A stretch of 64,000 nt of DNA, taken from assembly GCA_022711355.1 (NCBI GenBank), contig JAKLFE010000018.1:1-64000 (forward strand), in the 5' to 3' direction. Positions 25,426-33,720 of the stretch are shown in pieces. The first letter of the stretch is position 1, and each line of letters begins with the position of its first letter. Both the position numbers and the translations under genes were made by a program. The stretch is from Spirochaetota bacterium. Lineage in GTDB: Bacteria > Spirochaetota > Spirochaetia > Treponematales > Rectinemataceae. Below the pieces are notes generated by a model. It was not told where the DNA came from. It did not search any database and worked only from the letters and a program-made list of their open reading frames with translations.

Positions 25426-28400
25426 ACGGCGCCAAATCCTCCGAGATCGATCTGGGCAGCCTCCGCCAGGCCGGCCTGGCCCGCGTCAAGCCCAAGCGAC
25501 CCTACCTCTCGGTCGGCATGGGCACCTGCGGCATCGGCAACGGCGCCGACCTCGTCCTGGAGGCCCTCGGCAAGGCGGTCGCGGAGCGGAGGCTCGACGC
25601 CGCGGTGCGCCGCGTCGGCTGCTTCGGCTTCTGCGCGGCCGAGCCCCTGGTCATGGCCTACCGCCCCGGCAAGCCCCTCCTCCTCTTCACCGAGGCGAAG
25701 CCCGCGCGGGCCGCCAAGCTCGCCGCCGGGGTGGCCGACGACGAGGCCTTCGACAGGCTCGCCAAGGCCGCCGAGGCCAAGATCGAGGCCTGGGACTTCC
25801 GCACGAGCCACCTTGAGTTCGGGAAGGGCTACGCCTTCCTCCCCTCCTGGGACGAGCTCCCCTTCTTCAAGGGGCAAGAGAAGATCGTCCTGCGCGACTG
25901 CGGCCTCATCGACCCGGAGAGCATCGAGGAGTACCTCGGCGTCGGCGGCTACTCCGGCCTGGTCAAGGCCCTGAGCTCCATGAAGCCCGAGATGGTGATC
26001 GACGAGCTGCGGGCGGCGAAGCTCCGCGGCCGCGGCGGCGCCGGCTTCCCCACCTTCAAGAAGTGGGAGGCCATGCGGGCCTCCCACGGCGAGCCCAAGT
26101 ACGTCATCTGCAACGCGGACGAGGGCGACCCGGGCGCCTACATGAACCGCAACGAGATCGAGTCCGACCCCCACATGCTCGTCGAGGGCATGGCGCTCGG
26201 GGCCTACGCGACGGGGGCCTCGGAGGGCGTCGTCTACGTCCGGGCCGAGTACCCCCTGGCCGTGCAGCGCCTGCGCAAGGCCATCGAGGACGCCCGCTCC
26301 GCGGGCCTCCTGGGCCGCAACATCCTCGGCACCAAATTCTCCTTCGACCTCGAGCTCGTCATGGGGGCCGGGGCCTTCGTCTGCGGCGAGGAGACGGCCC
26401 TCATCGCCAGCGTCGAGGGCAAGGCGGGCAGGCCCCTGCCCCGCCCGCCCTTCCCCGCCCAGAAGGGCCTCAACGGCAGCCCGACGAACATCAACAACGT
26501 CGAGACCTGGTGCAACGTGCCGGTCATCGTGGCCCGGGGCGGCGAGTGGTTCTCGGGCTTCGGCACCGCGGCGAGCACGGGCACCAAGGTCTTCTCCCTG
26601 GTCGGCAAGGTCCGCAACACGGGCCTCGTCGAGCTCCCCCTGGGCACCCGCCTCGACGCGATGATCTACGGCATGGGCGAGGGCGCGGGCCCGCACAAGC
26701 GGATCAAGGCCGTGCAGTCCGGCGGGCCCTCCGGCGGCTGCATCCCCGCCTCCCTGTTCAAGACCACCATCGACTACGAGGAGCTCGCCAAGATCGGCGC
26801 CATCATGGGCTCGGGCGGCATGGTCGTCATGGACCAGGACAACTGCATGGTGGACGTCGCCCGCTACTTCGTCGGCTTCACCGCGGGCGAGTCCTGCGGC
26901 AAGTGCACCCCCTGCCGCGAGGGCCTCAACCAGATGCTCCGCGTCCTCGAGGCGGTCTCCCGGGGCGAGGCCAAGGAGGAGGACCTCGCCGTCCTCGCCG
27001 AGCTCGCCGAGACGGTCAAGGACTCCGCGTTGTGCGGCCTCGGCCAGACCGCGGCCAATCCCGTGCTCACCACGCTGAAGTACTTCCGCGACGAGTACGA
27101 GCGCCACATCCGCGAGCGCCGCTGCGAGGCGGGGGTCTGCGAGAGCCTCTACCTCGCCTTGTGCGAGAACTCCTGCCCCATGCACATGAACATCCCGGGG
27201 TACCTCCAGCTGCTCAAGGAGAACCGCATCGAGGAGGCCTTCGAGCTCACCCTGCGCGAGAACCCCCTGCCCGGCACGATCGGCCGCATCTGCCACTTCC
27301 ACTGCCGCATGCGCTGCCGCCGCGACCAGCTGGACGAGCCCGTGTCCCAGGGCGAGATCCACCGCTACCTCGCGGACACCATGTACAAGATGGGCCGCGA
27401 GCGCGCCATCTACAACAAGCTGGTCAAGGAGAAGATGCCCCCGACCGGCAAGAAGGTCGCGATCGTCGGCGCGGGGCCCGCGGGCCTCACCGCCGCCTTC
27501 TACCTCGTCCGCCTCGGCCACGAGGTCACGGTCTACGACGCCCACGGCGAGGCCGGCGGCATCCCCCGCTGGGGCATCCCGGCCTACCGCCTGCCCAAGG
27601 AGGTCCTGGCCAAGGAGGCCGGCTTCGTCCGCAAGCTCGGCGTGCGCTTCGTCTTCAACACCGAGGTGGGCAAGGACCTCTCCTGGGCCCGCCTGGGAGA
27701 GCTCCACGACGCGGTGCTCGCCTGCGTCGGGGCCCAGAAGGACATGATCCTGGGCATCCCCGGCGAGGAGCTGCCCGGGGTCGTGCCCGGCTACCACCTC
27801 CTCGAGGACATCAACTCCGGCCGCAAGCCGAGGATCGGGACCGAGGTCGTCGTCATCGGCGGGGGCAACTCCGCCATCGACGTGGCGCGCTCGGCCCTGC
27901 GCACCGGCGCCCGCGTGACCGTGGCCTACCGCCGCGCCCGCGCCGACATGCCCGCCAACCGCGAGGAGCTCGAGGGGGCCCTCGAGGAGGGGGTCGAGAT
28001 CGTCTGCATGGCCCAGCCGGTCGAGGCGATCGCGGGGCCGGGCGGCTCCGTGCGCGCCCTCAAGGTCATGAAGATGAAGGCCGGCCCCATCGACCAGAGC
28101 GGCAGGCCCTCGCCCGTCGCCACGGGCGAGAGCTACGAGATCCCCTGCGACACCCTCGTCGTGGCGGTCGGCGAGAAGGTCGAGAGCTCGGGCCTGGCCT
28201 CGGTCGGCGCGGCGATCGCCCGCGACGGCCGCGTCGAGGCCGATCCCTTCACGCGGCGCACGGCCAACCCCAAGTTCTTCGCCGCCGGCGACGCGGTAAC
28301 CGGCCCGGCCACCGCGGCCGAGGCCATGGGCCTGGCCAAGGAGGCCGCCGCCTCGATCGACGCCGCCCTCATGGGCGAGGCCGCCGGCGCGCGGCGCTTC

Positions 28401-28658
28401 GAGCGGCTCTTCCGCGGCTTCGACTACGGGATGGAGGTGCCGCTCGAGCCCTCCAAGGCGCGCATGAGCCGCGCGCGGAGGGTGCCGCCCTCGGACCGCC
28501 GCGGCAACTTCGTGGAGATCTCGCTCGGCTACACGGGCGAGCAGGCCAGGATCGAGGCCGAGCGCTGCCTCCGCTGCGACGTGCGCGAGCGCGCCCGGCG
28601 GCCGCTCGGCGCCGCCGAGGCCGAGGCCGCCCGGGCGGCCGAGGGGGTCGCGAAATGA
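25422..28658 (+). CDS. hydB: Hydrogenase flavin subunit: ferredoxin-like + NuoF + GltD-like fusion
   Basis: A 1078-residue fusion. Residues about 20-110 are a thioredoxin-like [2Fe-2S] domain (GTCGIGNG, GCFGFCA). Residues about 150-560 are the NuoF core: GRGGAGFPTFKKW at 203 (NADH/FMN site), CNADEGDPGAYMNR, and a [4Fe-4S] site with C492, C495, C498 (ESCGKCTPCREG) and C538. In place of the usual HydB ferredoxin tail, residues about 575-1060 are a GltD/NfnB-like oxidoreductase. This has a CENSCP iron-sulfur segment at 581, the FAD Rossmann motif VAIVGAGPAGL near 680, and a second nucleotide site VVIGGGNSAIDVARSA near 810. This arrangement suggests electron confurcation or bifurcation with NAD(H), possibly NADP(H), and ferredoxin; that is inference. 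Confidence 0.93.
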   Translation: MNGAKSSEIDLGSLRQAGLARVKPKRPYLSVGMGTCGIGNGADLVLEALGKAVAERRLDAAVRRVGCFGFCAAEPLVMAYRPGKPLLLFTEAKPARAAKLAAGVADDEAFDRLAKAAEAKIEAWDFRTSHLEFGKGYAFLPSWDELPFFKGQEKIVLRDCGLIDPESIEEYLGVGGYSGLVKALSSMKPEMVIDELRAAKLRGRGGAGFPTFKKWEAMRASHGEPKYVICNADEGDPGAYMNRNEIESDPHMLVEGMALGAYATGASEGVVYVRAEYPLAVQRLRKAIEDARSAGLLGRNILGTKFSFDLELVMGAGAFVCGEETALIASVEGKAGRPLPRPPFPAQKGLNGSPTNINNVETWCNVPVIVARGGEWFSGFGTAASTGTKVFSLVGKVRNTGLVELPLGTRLDAMIYGMGEGAGPHKRIKAVQSGGPSGGCIPASLFKTTIDYEELAKIGAIMGSGGMVVMDQDNCMVDVARYFVGFTAGESCGKCTPCREGLNQMLRVLEAVSRGEAKEEDLAVLAELAETVKDSALCGLGQTAANPVLTTLKYFRDEYERHIRERRCEAGVCESLYLALCENSCPMHMNIPGYLQLLKENRIEEAFELTLRENPLPGTIGRICHFHCRMRCRRDQLDEPVSQGEIHRYLADTMYKMGRERAIYNKLVKEKMPPTGKKVAIVGAGPAGLTAAFYLVRLGHEVTVYDAHGEAGGIPRWGIPAYRLPKEVLAKEAGFVRKLGVRFVFNTEVGKDLSWARLGELHDAVLACVGAQKDMILGIPGEELPGVVPGYHLLEDINSGRKPRIGTEVVVIGGGNSAIDVARSALRTGARVTVAYRRARADMPANREELEGALEEGVEIVCMAQPVEAIAGPGGSVRALKVMKMKAGPIDQSGRPSPVATGESYEIPCDTLVVAVGEKVESSGLASVGAAIARDGRVEADPFTRRTANPKFFAAGDAVTGPATAAEAMGLAKEAAASIDAALMGEAAGARRFERLFRGFDYGMEVPLEPSKARMSRARRVPPSDRRGNFVEISLGYTGEQARIEAERCLRCDVRERARRPLGAAEAEAARAAEGVAK

Positions 28659-30430
28659 GCGAGAAGATGGTGACGATCCACGTCGACGGGGCGAGCGCCC
28701 TCGTCGACTCCTCCCTGAGCCTCCTCGAGGCCTGCGCCGCGGTCGGCTCCAAGGTCCCGACCCTCTGCTACCTCAAGGACGTGTCGGCCAACGCGTCATG
28801 CGGGATCTGCGTCGTCGAGGTCGAGGGCGCCAAGTCCCTCGTGCGCTCCTGCGTGGGCAAGGTGAGCGAGGGCATGAAGGTGCGCACCTCCTCGCCCCGG
28901 GTCCTCCGGGCCCGGCGCAACGCGGTCGAGCTCCTCCTGGCGAACCACCCGGCAGACTGCCTCGTGTGCGCGCGCAACGGCAGCTGCGAGCTCCAGGCCA
29001 TGACCGAGGCCCTCGGGCTGCGCCAGGCCCGCTTCCCGCGCACCCGCAAGGCCCCCGCGAAGGACGAATCCACGGAGGGCATCGTCCGCGACAACGACAA
29101 GTGCATCCTCTGCGGCCGCTGCGTGGCGGTCTGCTCGGAGGTCCAATCGGTCGCGGCCATCGGCTTCTCCGGCCGGGGCTCCCGCACCCGCGTCGCGACC
29201 TTCCTGGACCGGGGCCTCGAGCGCAGCCCCTGCGTCCAGTGCGGCCAGTGCTCCGTCGTCTGCCCCACCGGCGCCATCGTCGAGCGCGACGACACCGAGG
29301 CGGTCTGGGCCTCCCTGGCCTCGCCGGGCCGCACGACCGTGGTGCAGACCGCCCCGGCCATCCGCGCCTCCCTCGGCGAGGCCCTCGGCATGGCGCCGGG
29401 GAGCCTGGTCACGGGCAAGATGGTCGCGGCCCTCAGGCGCCTGGGCTTCTCCAAGGTCTTCGACACCCAGTTCACCGCCGACCTCACCATCATGGAGGAG
29501 GGCTCCGAGCTCATCCAGCGCCTGACCAAGGGCGGCAAGCTCCCCATGATCACGAGCTGCTCCCCCGGCTGGATCAACTTCATCGAGACCTTCTACCCCT
29601 CGCTGCTCGGCCACCTCTCCACCTGCAAGAGCCCCCAGCAGATGTTCGGGGCCCTGGCCAAGAGCTTCTACGCCGAGCGCGCGGGCGTCGACCCGGCGGC
29701 CATGGACGTCGCCTCGATCATGCCCTGCACCGCGAAGAAGCACGAGGCCCATAGGCCCGAGATGCGCGGCGCCTGGGAGTACTGGAAGGCCAAGGGAGGC
29801 GCCGCCGCGAAGGGCCAGGGCGCCTACTACGACGTGGACTGGGCCCTCACCACCCGCGAGCTCGCGCGCATGATCAGGCGCGCGGGCATCGACATCGAGC
29901 GCCTGCCCGAGGAGGACTTCGACGATCCCCTGGGCCGCTCCACCGGGGCGGCCACCATCTTCGGCACCACGGGCGGGGTCATGGAGGCCGCCCTCCGCAC
30001 GGTCTACGAGATCGTCGTCAAGAAGCCCCTGCCCAGCCTCGACTTCACGGCGGTGCGCGGCCTCGAGGGCATCAAGAGCGCCGAGGTCGACCTCGCGGGC
30101 ACCGCGGTCCGCGTGGCCGTGGCCCACACGCTCAAGAACGCCCGCGCCCTCCTCGACGAGATCGCGGCGGGGAAGAGCCCCTACCACTTCATCGAGGTCA
30201 TGACCTGCCCCGGCGGCTGCGTCGGCGGCGGGGGCCAGCCGGTCAACATCGACAAGGACAAGCGCCTCGCCCGCAACAAGGCGATGTACGCCGAGGACCT
30301 CCGCCTCGGCATCCGCAAGTCCCACGAGAATCCGGCCATCAAGGCCATCTACGCGGACTTCCTCGGCGAGCCCCTGGGGCACCGCTCCCACGAGCTTTTG
30401 CACACCGACTACGTAAGGCGCGAGTTCTAG
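28655..30430 (+). CDS. hydA: [FeFe] hydrogenase catalytic subunit
   Basis: 591 residues. Order of domains: plant-type [2Fe-2S] (about 5-80), the His-Cys [4Fe-4S] site HPADCLVCARNGSC, two ferredoxin [4Fe-4S] clusters (CILCGRCVAVC and CVQCGQCSVVCP), and the H-cluster domain. L1 is TSCSPGW (C302), L2 MPCTAKKHE (C358), L3 TCPGGCVGGGG (C518, C522). L1 has Ser where monomeric enzymes have the second, proton-relay Cys; as far as I recall this is common in multimeric NAD-linked enzymes. The C-terminal segment after 530 is the small-subunit-like tail. Start ATG 28655 overlaps the hydB stop. No hydE, hydF or hydG maturases lie in the window. Confidence 0.96.
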   Translation: MSEKMVTIHVDGASALVDSSLSLLEACAAVGSKVPTLCYLKDVSANASCGICVVEVEGAKSLVRSCVGKVSEGMKVRTSSPRVLRARRNAVELLLANHPADCLVCARNGSCELQAMTEALGLRQARFPRTRKAPAKDESTEGIVRDNDKCILCGRCVAVCSEVQSVAAIGFSGRGSRTRVATFLDRGLERSPCVQCGQCSVVCPTGAIVERDDTEAVWASLASPGRTTVVQTAPAIRASLGEALGMAPGSLVTGKMVAALRRLGFSKVFDTQFTADLTIMEEGSELIQRLTKGGKLPMITSCSPGWINFIETFYPSLLGHLSTCKSPQQMFGALAKSFYAERAGVDPAAMDVASIMPCTAKKHEAHRPEMRGAWEYWKAKGGAAAKGQGAYYDVDWALTTRELARMIRRAGIDIERLPEEDFDDPLGRSTGAATIFGTTGGVMEAALRTVYEIVVKKPLPSLDFTAVRGLEGIKSAEVDLAGTAVRVAVAHTLKNARALLDEIAAGKSPYHFIEVMTCPGGCVGGGGQPVNIDKDKRLARNKAMYAEDLRLGIRKSHENPAIKAIYADFLGEPLGHRSHELLHTDYVRREF

Positions 30431-30447
30431 GGCAGTAAGGATGAGAC

Positions 30448-30479
30448 GGGGGAGGAACCTTCCGGAAGGTTCCTCCCCC
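30448..30479 (+). terminator. 32-base perfect palindrome after hydA (probable terminator)
   Basis: Two 16-base arms (GGGGGAGGAACCTTCC and its exact complement) with no extra loop bases, 18 bases after the hydA stop. No T tract follows, so it may act with Rho, as a 3' mRNA-stabilising hairpin, or as a protein site. Confidence 0.6.
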
Positions 30480-30545
30480 GCGCCCCCCTCTTCCAAGCGC
30501 CCACGGGCCGGGCCGCCGACAGGCTTCGAGGCGGCCGGCCGCGGC

Positions 30546-30575
30546 TAGACAGCCCTCCCCGATTCCGGTTATACA
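30546..30575 (+). promoter_or_regulatory. Promoter-like element of the HAD hydrolase gene
   Basis: TAGACA (30546-30551), an 18-base spacer and TATACA (30570-30575); the ATG at 30582 is 6 bases after the -10 box with no ribosome site, consistent with a leaderless mRNA. Confidence 0.4.
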
Positions 30576-30581
30576 GCCAGC

Positions 30582-31265
30582 ATGCGCTTCAAGGCGGTAG
30601 CCTTCGACCTCGACGGGACCCTCTACCCGGACGCGGCCCTCGGCCGCCGGGCCCTCCCCCTCGTCCTCGGCCATCCCCTCCTCTTCGCCGCCTTCGCCCG
30701 CGCCCGGCGGGAGGTGCGGAAGCTGGTCCGCGCCCCCGGCGGCCCGCGGCCCCGGGACGGCGCCGAGTTCCGCCGCCTCCAGGCCGAGCTGACCGCCGCC
30801 GCCCTCGGCCCCTTCGGCCGGGGCGGCCCCGAGGCGGCCGGCGGGCTCCTCGACGAGTTCGCCTATCGCGGCGTCGTGGAGCTCTTCGCGGGCCTGCCTC
30901 CCTACCCCGGCGTCGTCCCGGCCCTCGACGAGCTCGCCGCCGCGGGGCTCCGCCTCGCCGTCCTCTCGGACCTCCCGCCCGGCCGCAAGCTCGCGCTCAT
31001 GGGCCTGGGCGGCCGCTTCGAGGCCGAGCTCTGCTCCGAGGACTCGGGGCTCCTCAAGCCCGAGCCCGAGCCCTTCCGCATGCTCGGCGAGGCCCTCGGC
31101 CTCGGGGCCTCCGAGATCCTCTACGTCGGCAACTCCCTCGCCTGCGACCTGGCCGGGGCCAAGGCCGCGGGCATGGCGGCCGCCATGGTCTCTCGCTCGC
31201 GCGTCGCGGGGGCCGAGCTCTCCTTTTTCGACTGGGCCGAGCTCGCCGCCTTCGCCCTCGCCTAG
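30582..31265 (+). CDS. HAD-superfamily hydrolase (phosphatase)
   Basis: 227 residues of the haloacid-dehalogenase fold. Motif I is FDLDGTLY (Asp9 nucleophile, Asp11 acid/base), motif II is VLSDLPPG, the motif III Lys is in GLLKPEPEPF, and motif IV is GNSLACDLAGAKAAG. The cap lies between motifs I and II (about 15-105), so it is a C1-cap member of the phosphoglycolate phosphatase/pyrophosphatase type. Substrate unknown. It stands alone between the hydrogenase palindrome and the convergent beta-rich exported protein gene. Confidence 0.9.
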   Translation: MRFKAVAFDLDGTLYPDAALGRRALPLVLGHPLLFAAFARARREVRKLVRAPGGPRPRDGAEFRRLQAELTAAALGPFGRGGPEAAGGLLDEFAYRGVVELFAGLPPYPGVVPALDELAAAGLRLAVLSDLPPGRKLALMGLGGRFEAELCSEDSGLLKPEPEPFRMLGEALGLGASEILYVGNSLACDLAGAKAAGMAAAMVSRSRVAGAELSFFDWAELAAFALA

Positions 31266-31281
31266 GCCCGCGGCGCCGGGC

Positions 31282-32079
31282 CTAGCGCCCTCCCCACCCG
31301 AACGAGCGGCCGATCCCCAGGACCAGGGCCGCCCCCCGCGCCGCCTCCGGCCCGAGGCCCCAGGACAGGGCCGCCTCGAAGGAGAGCTCTCCCCGGCTTA
31401 ATGCCAGCGCCGCGGCCGCCCCTCCGTCGAGGCGGGAGCGCCCGGGCCCGAGCTCGGCCTCGAGCTCGGCGCCCAGGCCGAGGGCAACCCGGGAGTTGAG
31501 GGCCTCGGCGAAGGAGAGCTCGAGCCCCGCGGAGCCCTCGGCCCCGCCGCGGCCGGACGAGCGGCGGGCGGGCAGGCCGAGGGCGAGCCTGGCCCGGGCC
31601 CCGAGGGCCACGGGGTCGAGGATCCGCGCCGCCTCGAGGCCTGCTTCGATCTCGTAGGCGGGCCCGGGACCGGCCCCGCACGCGGGCAGCTTCCCCGCGG
31701 CGCCGAGGACCCCGCGCCAGGGGCCCAGCGGCCAGGCGGCCCAGACCCCCAGCTCAAGCTCGCCTAACGCGAACTCCGGCCGGCCGCCCTCGGACCCGAT
31801 TGAGGCCGGCGCCGCGGCCCGGAGCGAAAGGGAGCCGACGGAGAGCTCGAGCCCGAGGGAGCTCTCGAGCTCGAGCTCCCTCCCCGCCGGCCTGAGCTCG
31901 AGCTCGGCCCCGACCCTGCCCCGCCATCCCGCGGGCTCCGGGGCTTCCAGGCGCTGCCGCCCCTCCTCGGCCCCGAGCCCGGCCGGAGCGAGGAGGACGG
32001 CCCCCAGGAGGAGGGCCGCCTCGTTCCACGCGGCTCGGGCCAGGGCGCGGGCCGCGGCGCGGGCGAGGGCCGGCCTCAT
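31282..32079 (-). CDS. Beta-rich exported protein, probable outer-membrane barrel, partner of the C39-like peptidase
   Basis: 265 residues. A long hydrophobic N-terminus (about 8-36, ending LLAPAGLGAEE) is a signal sequence. The rest alternates hydrophobic and polar residues in strand-sized blocks (ELELRPAGRELELESSLGLELSVGSL is typical, quoted in part: ELELESSLGLELSVG), as in transporter-like barrels. The ATG at 32079 overlaps the stop of the C39-like gene by four bases (ATGA), so the two are co-translated. It contains a TTA Leu codon in the recurring GCGTTAGGCG decamer. A barrel next to a C39 peptidase recalls FapF and FapD of functional-amyloid operons, but no amyloid subunit gene is present. 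Confidence 0.65.
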   Translation of the reverse strand: MRPALARAAARALARAAWNEAALLLGAVLLAPAGLGAEEGRQRLEAPEPAGWRGRVGAELELRPAGRELELESSLGLELSVGSLSLRAAAPASIGSEGGRPEFALGELELGVWAAWPLGPWRGVLGAAGKLPACGAGPGPAYEIEAGLEAARILDPVALGARARLALGLPARRSSGRGGAEGSAGLELSFAEALNSRVALGLGAELEAELGPGRSRLDGGAAAALALSRGELSFEAALSWGLGPEAARGAALVLGIGRSFGWGGR

Positions 32080-32765
32080 CGCCGGCCTCTTGATGCGTCG
32101 CCTAACGCGTCGCTTGCGCCTCCCGCCCGGGCGGCGGCGCCGAGGGCGGCCCGCGCGGCCCTCCCCCGCTCGAGGATCGCGAGCCTGGCATCGCAGCCTG
32201 CCAGGGCGGCCGCGAGCCGCCCCCTGCCCTCGGGACCCAGGACGGCCGGGTCGACGAGGAGGAGGGCCCCGCTCCAGCGGCCGAGGAAGTCCTCCTCGGA
32301 GAGGGCCTCGAGGCCCCGCGCCGGGTCGGCGACGCAGAGGTAGGAGCCGCCGTCCGGCGCCGCCGCCCGGCCGAGGAGGAGGACGAAGTGGCCCTCGGGC
32401 CGGTCGTAGTGCGCGACGAGGGGAGCGAAGCCCGCGTCGAGGGCCCTCTCGAGCTGCCCCAAGTCCATGCGGTAGGCGCGCGGATCGAGCCCCTCCCCGC
32501 GGAGAAGAAAGGCGATATCGGCCATGCTGAGATCGCGCTCCCCTGGCCCCCCTCCCCTCGCCGCCCCGAGGCGCCGCCCGAGACCCGTCTCGTCGGCGGC
32601 GCGATCCGCGGAGGCGGAGCAATAGAGGCCGAGGAGGGAGGCGGCCACGGCGAGGCCGCAGCTCCCCTCGCCCTCCTGCTCGCGGGCGTAGGCGAAGCGG
32701 AGCTCCTCCTTCGAGGTGGAGCCGCGCAGGGCGAGGGCGAGGACGAAGGCCGGGAGGGCGTCCAT
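32076..32765 (-). CDS. C39-like cysteine peptidase
   Basis: 229 residues. The papain-like C39 signature is complete: Gln30, Cys36 (EGSCGLAVAASLLGLY), His126 (EGHFVLLLG) and Asp147 (DPARG). The N-terminus is mildly hydrophobic (LPAFVLALAL) and may act as a signal sequence. C39 peptidases usually cleave double-glycine leaders of exported peptides, but here there is no attached ABC transporter, so it is a stand-alone type. It overlaps the start of the beta-rich exported protein gene. The first ATG (32765) is used; no strong ribosome site is visible. Substrate unknown. Confidence 0.82.
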   Translation of the reverse strand: MDALPAFVLALALRGSTSKEELRFAYAREQEGEGSCGLAVAASLLGLYCSASADRAADETGLGRRLGAARGGGPGERDLSMADIAFLLRGEGLDPRAYRMDLGQLERALDAGFAPLVAHYDRPEGHFVLLLGRAAAPDGGSYLCVADPARGLEALSEEDFLGRWSGALLLVDPAVLGPEGRGRLAAALAGCDARLAILERGRAARAALGAAARAGGASDALGDASRGRR

Positions 32766-32896
32766 GACCGCCTATCGCGCGGGGCCTGTTCCCCCGCTTG
32801 AGGCGCCCCCCCGGGGTCGCAGTCACGGCCCCTGGCCCAGACTTGCGGGGCAGCTCAGAGCCCCGCGGCCTTGACAGGCCCGCGGTCGGAGGGGAT

Positions 32897-32914
32897 ATTA
32901 ACCATATGGTTAAT
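32897..32914. promoter_or_regulatory. Operator O1: 18-base perfect palindrome at the tetR start (cassette 1)
   Basis: ATTAACCATATGGTTAAT is its own complement. It lies between the ribosome site (GGAGGGG, 32888-32894) and the body of the TetR gene, with the start codon inside it, so binding would block the regulator's own expression. Degenerate copies O2 and O3 precede the exporter gene. Confidence 0.75.
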
Positions 32915-33544
32915 CATGAGGCGCCCGAGGGCGGCGTCGCGGCCGCCAAGGAGCGCATCCGCGACGCGGCGCTCCGCGTCTTCGCGGAGCGCGGCTTCGA
33001 CGGCGCCCGGGTCGACGAGATCGCCAAGCGCGCCGGGGTCAACAAGGCCCTCATCTATTACTACTACGAGAGCAAGGAGAAGCTCCTCGACGCGATCTTC
33101 CAGGGCTCCGTCGAGGAGGTCCTCGCCGAGCTCGGCCCCGAGCTTCACGACACGAGGATCTTCGAGGACGAGGCGGCCGCGGTCGCGATCATGGAGCGTC
33201 TCCTCGACTTCCTCGAGCAGCGGCAGGACCTCCTGCGCATCTTCCTCATGGAGTCGATGAAGCGGAGCCCGGTCAACGACCGCATCTTCATCCTCATCGC
33301 GGCCCTCCTCGATCGCCTATTCAGCCTCGTCGATTCCCAGATAGCCCGTCCGGAAGATATGGAGCGGGCCCGGGTCATGGAGTTCTTCACCGGCCTCATC
33401 CCCCTGTTCTCATACGTCGTCCACCACGAAATCTGGATGAAAGCCTTCGGGATGGACGAGGCCCGGCTGCGCGCCGACTTCGTGCGCTCCTTCATCGACG
33501 CCCACTTTACCGCCACAGAAATGCTATATAAGACAAACAAATAA
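32906..33544 (+). CDS. TetR-family regulator of cassette 1
   Basis: 212 residues. The N-terminal helix-turn-helix is canonical (AALRVFAERGFDGARVDEIAKRAGVNKALIYYYYESKEKLL; key parts RVDEIAKRAGV and LIYYYYESKEKLL). The C-terminal ligand domain (70-212) is unlike named regulators. The start is ATG 32906, 11 bases after GGAGGGG; the frame opens earlier at 32798, but that part is Pro/Gly-rich and unconserved. The start codon sits inside the O1 palindrome, so autoregulation is likely. It is divergent from the C39-like gene and upstream of the MMPL exporter, its likely target. Confidence 0.9.
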   Translation: MVNHEAPEGGVAAAKERIRDAALRVFAERGFDGARVDEIAKRAGVNKALIYYYYESKEKLLDAIFQGSVEEVLAELGPELHDTRIFEDEAAAVAIMERLLDFLEQRQDLLRIFLMESMKRSPVNDRIFILIAALLDRLFSLVDSQIARPEDMERARVMEFFTGLIPLFSYVVHHEIWMKAFGMDEARLRADFVRSFIDAHFTATEMLYKTNK

Positions 33545-33662
33545 GACAATCCTCGCTCCGCCTCGATTCCGCTGCGGCTCCGGCTGAGCCACCGTACAGC
33601 GGAGCTCGGCGGAGCAGCATCGGAGCGTCGGCGGGGCTTGATGCTACGCGGAGTTGTTTTCA

Positions 33663-33680
33663 ACTAACTATTTAGTTTGT
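33663..33680. promoter_or_regulatory. Operator-like site O2 upstream of exporter 1
   Basis: Matches O3 at 12 of 18 positions and shares the core CTAACTAT. It contains the inverted repeat AACTAA-CTAT-TTAGTT (33662-33677). Confidence 0.5.
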
Positions 33681-33689
33681 TCCCTTGAC

Positions 33690-33707
33690 CCTAACTATCC
33701 GGTTAAT
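33690..33707. promoter_or_regulatory. Operator-like site O3 upstream of exporter 1
   Basis: CCTAACTATCCGGTTAAT matches O1 at 13 of 18 positions, keeping the GGTTAAT half exactly. It is 27 bases from O2 and overlaps a TTGACC hexamer (33685-33690). It ends 13 bases before the exporter start. Confidence 0.55.
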
Positions 33708-33720
33708 CAATGCTCGACTC

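Noticed and set aside
25356-27797. Long antisense frame opposite the hydrogenase B subunit
   Set aside because: The sense strand encodes a recognisable NuoF/GltD protein; the antisense product is low-complexity.
29546-29566. Ser in place of the second Cys in the hydrogenase L1 motif (TSCSPGW) as a sign of an inactive or sensory enzyme
   Set aside because: From memory this variant is common in multimeric NAD-linked [FeFe] hydrogenases, and all four H-cluster Cys are present.
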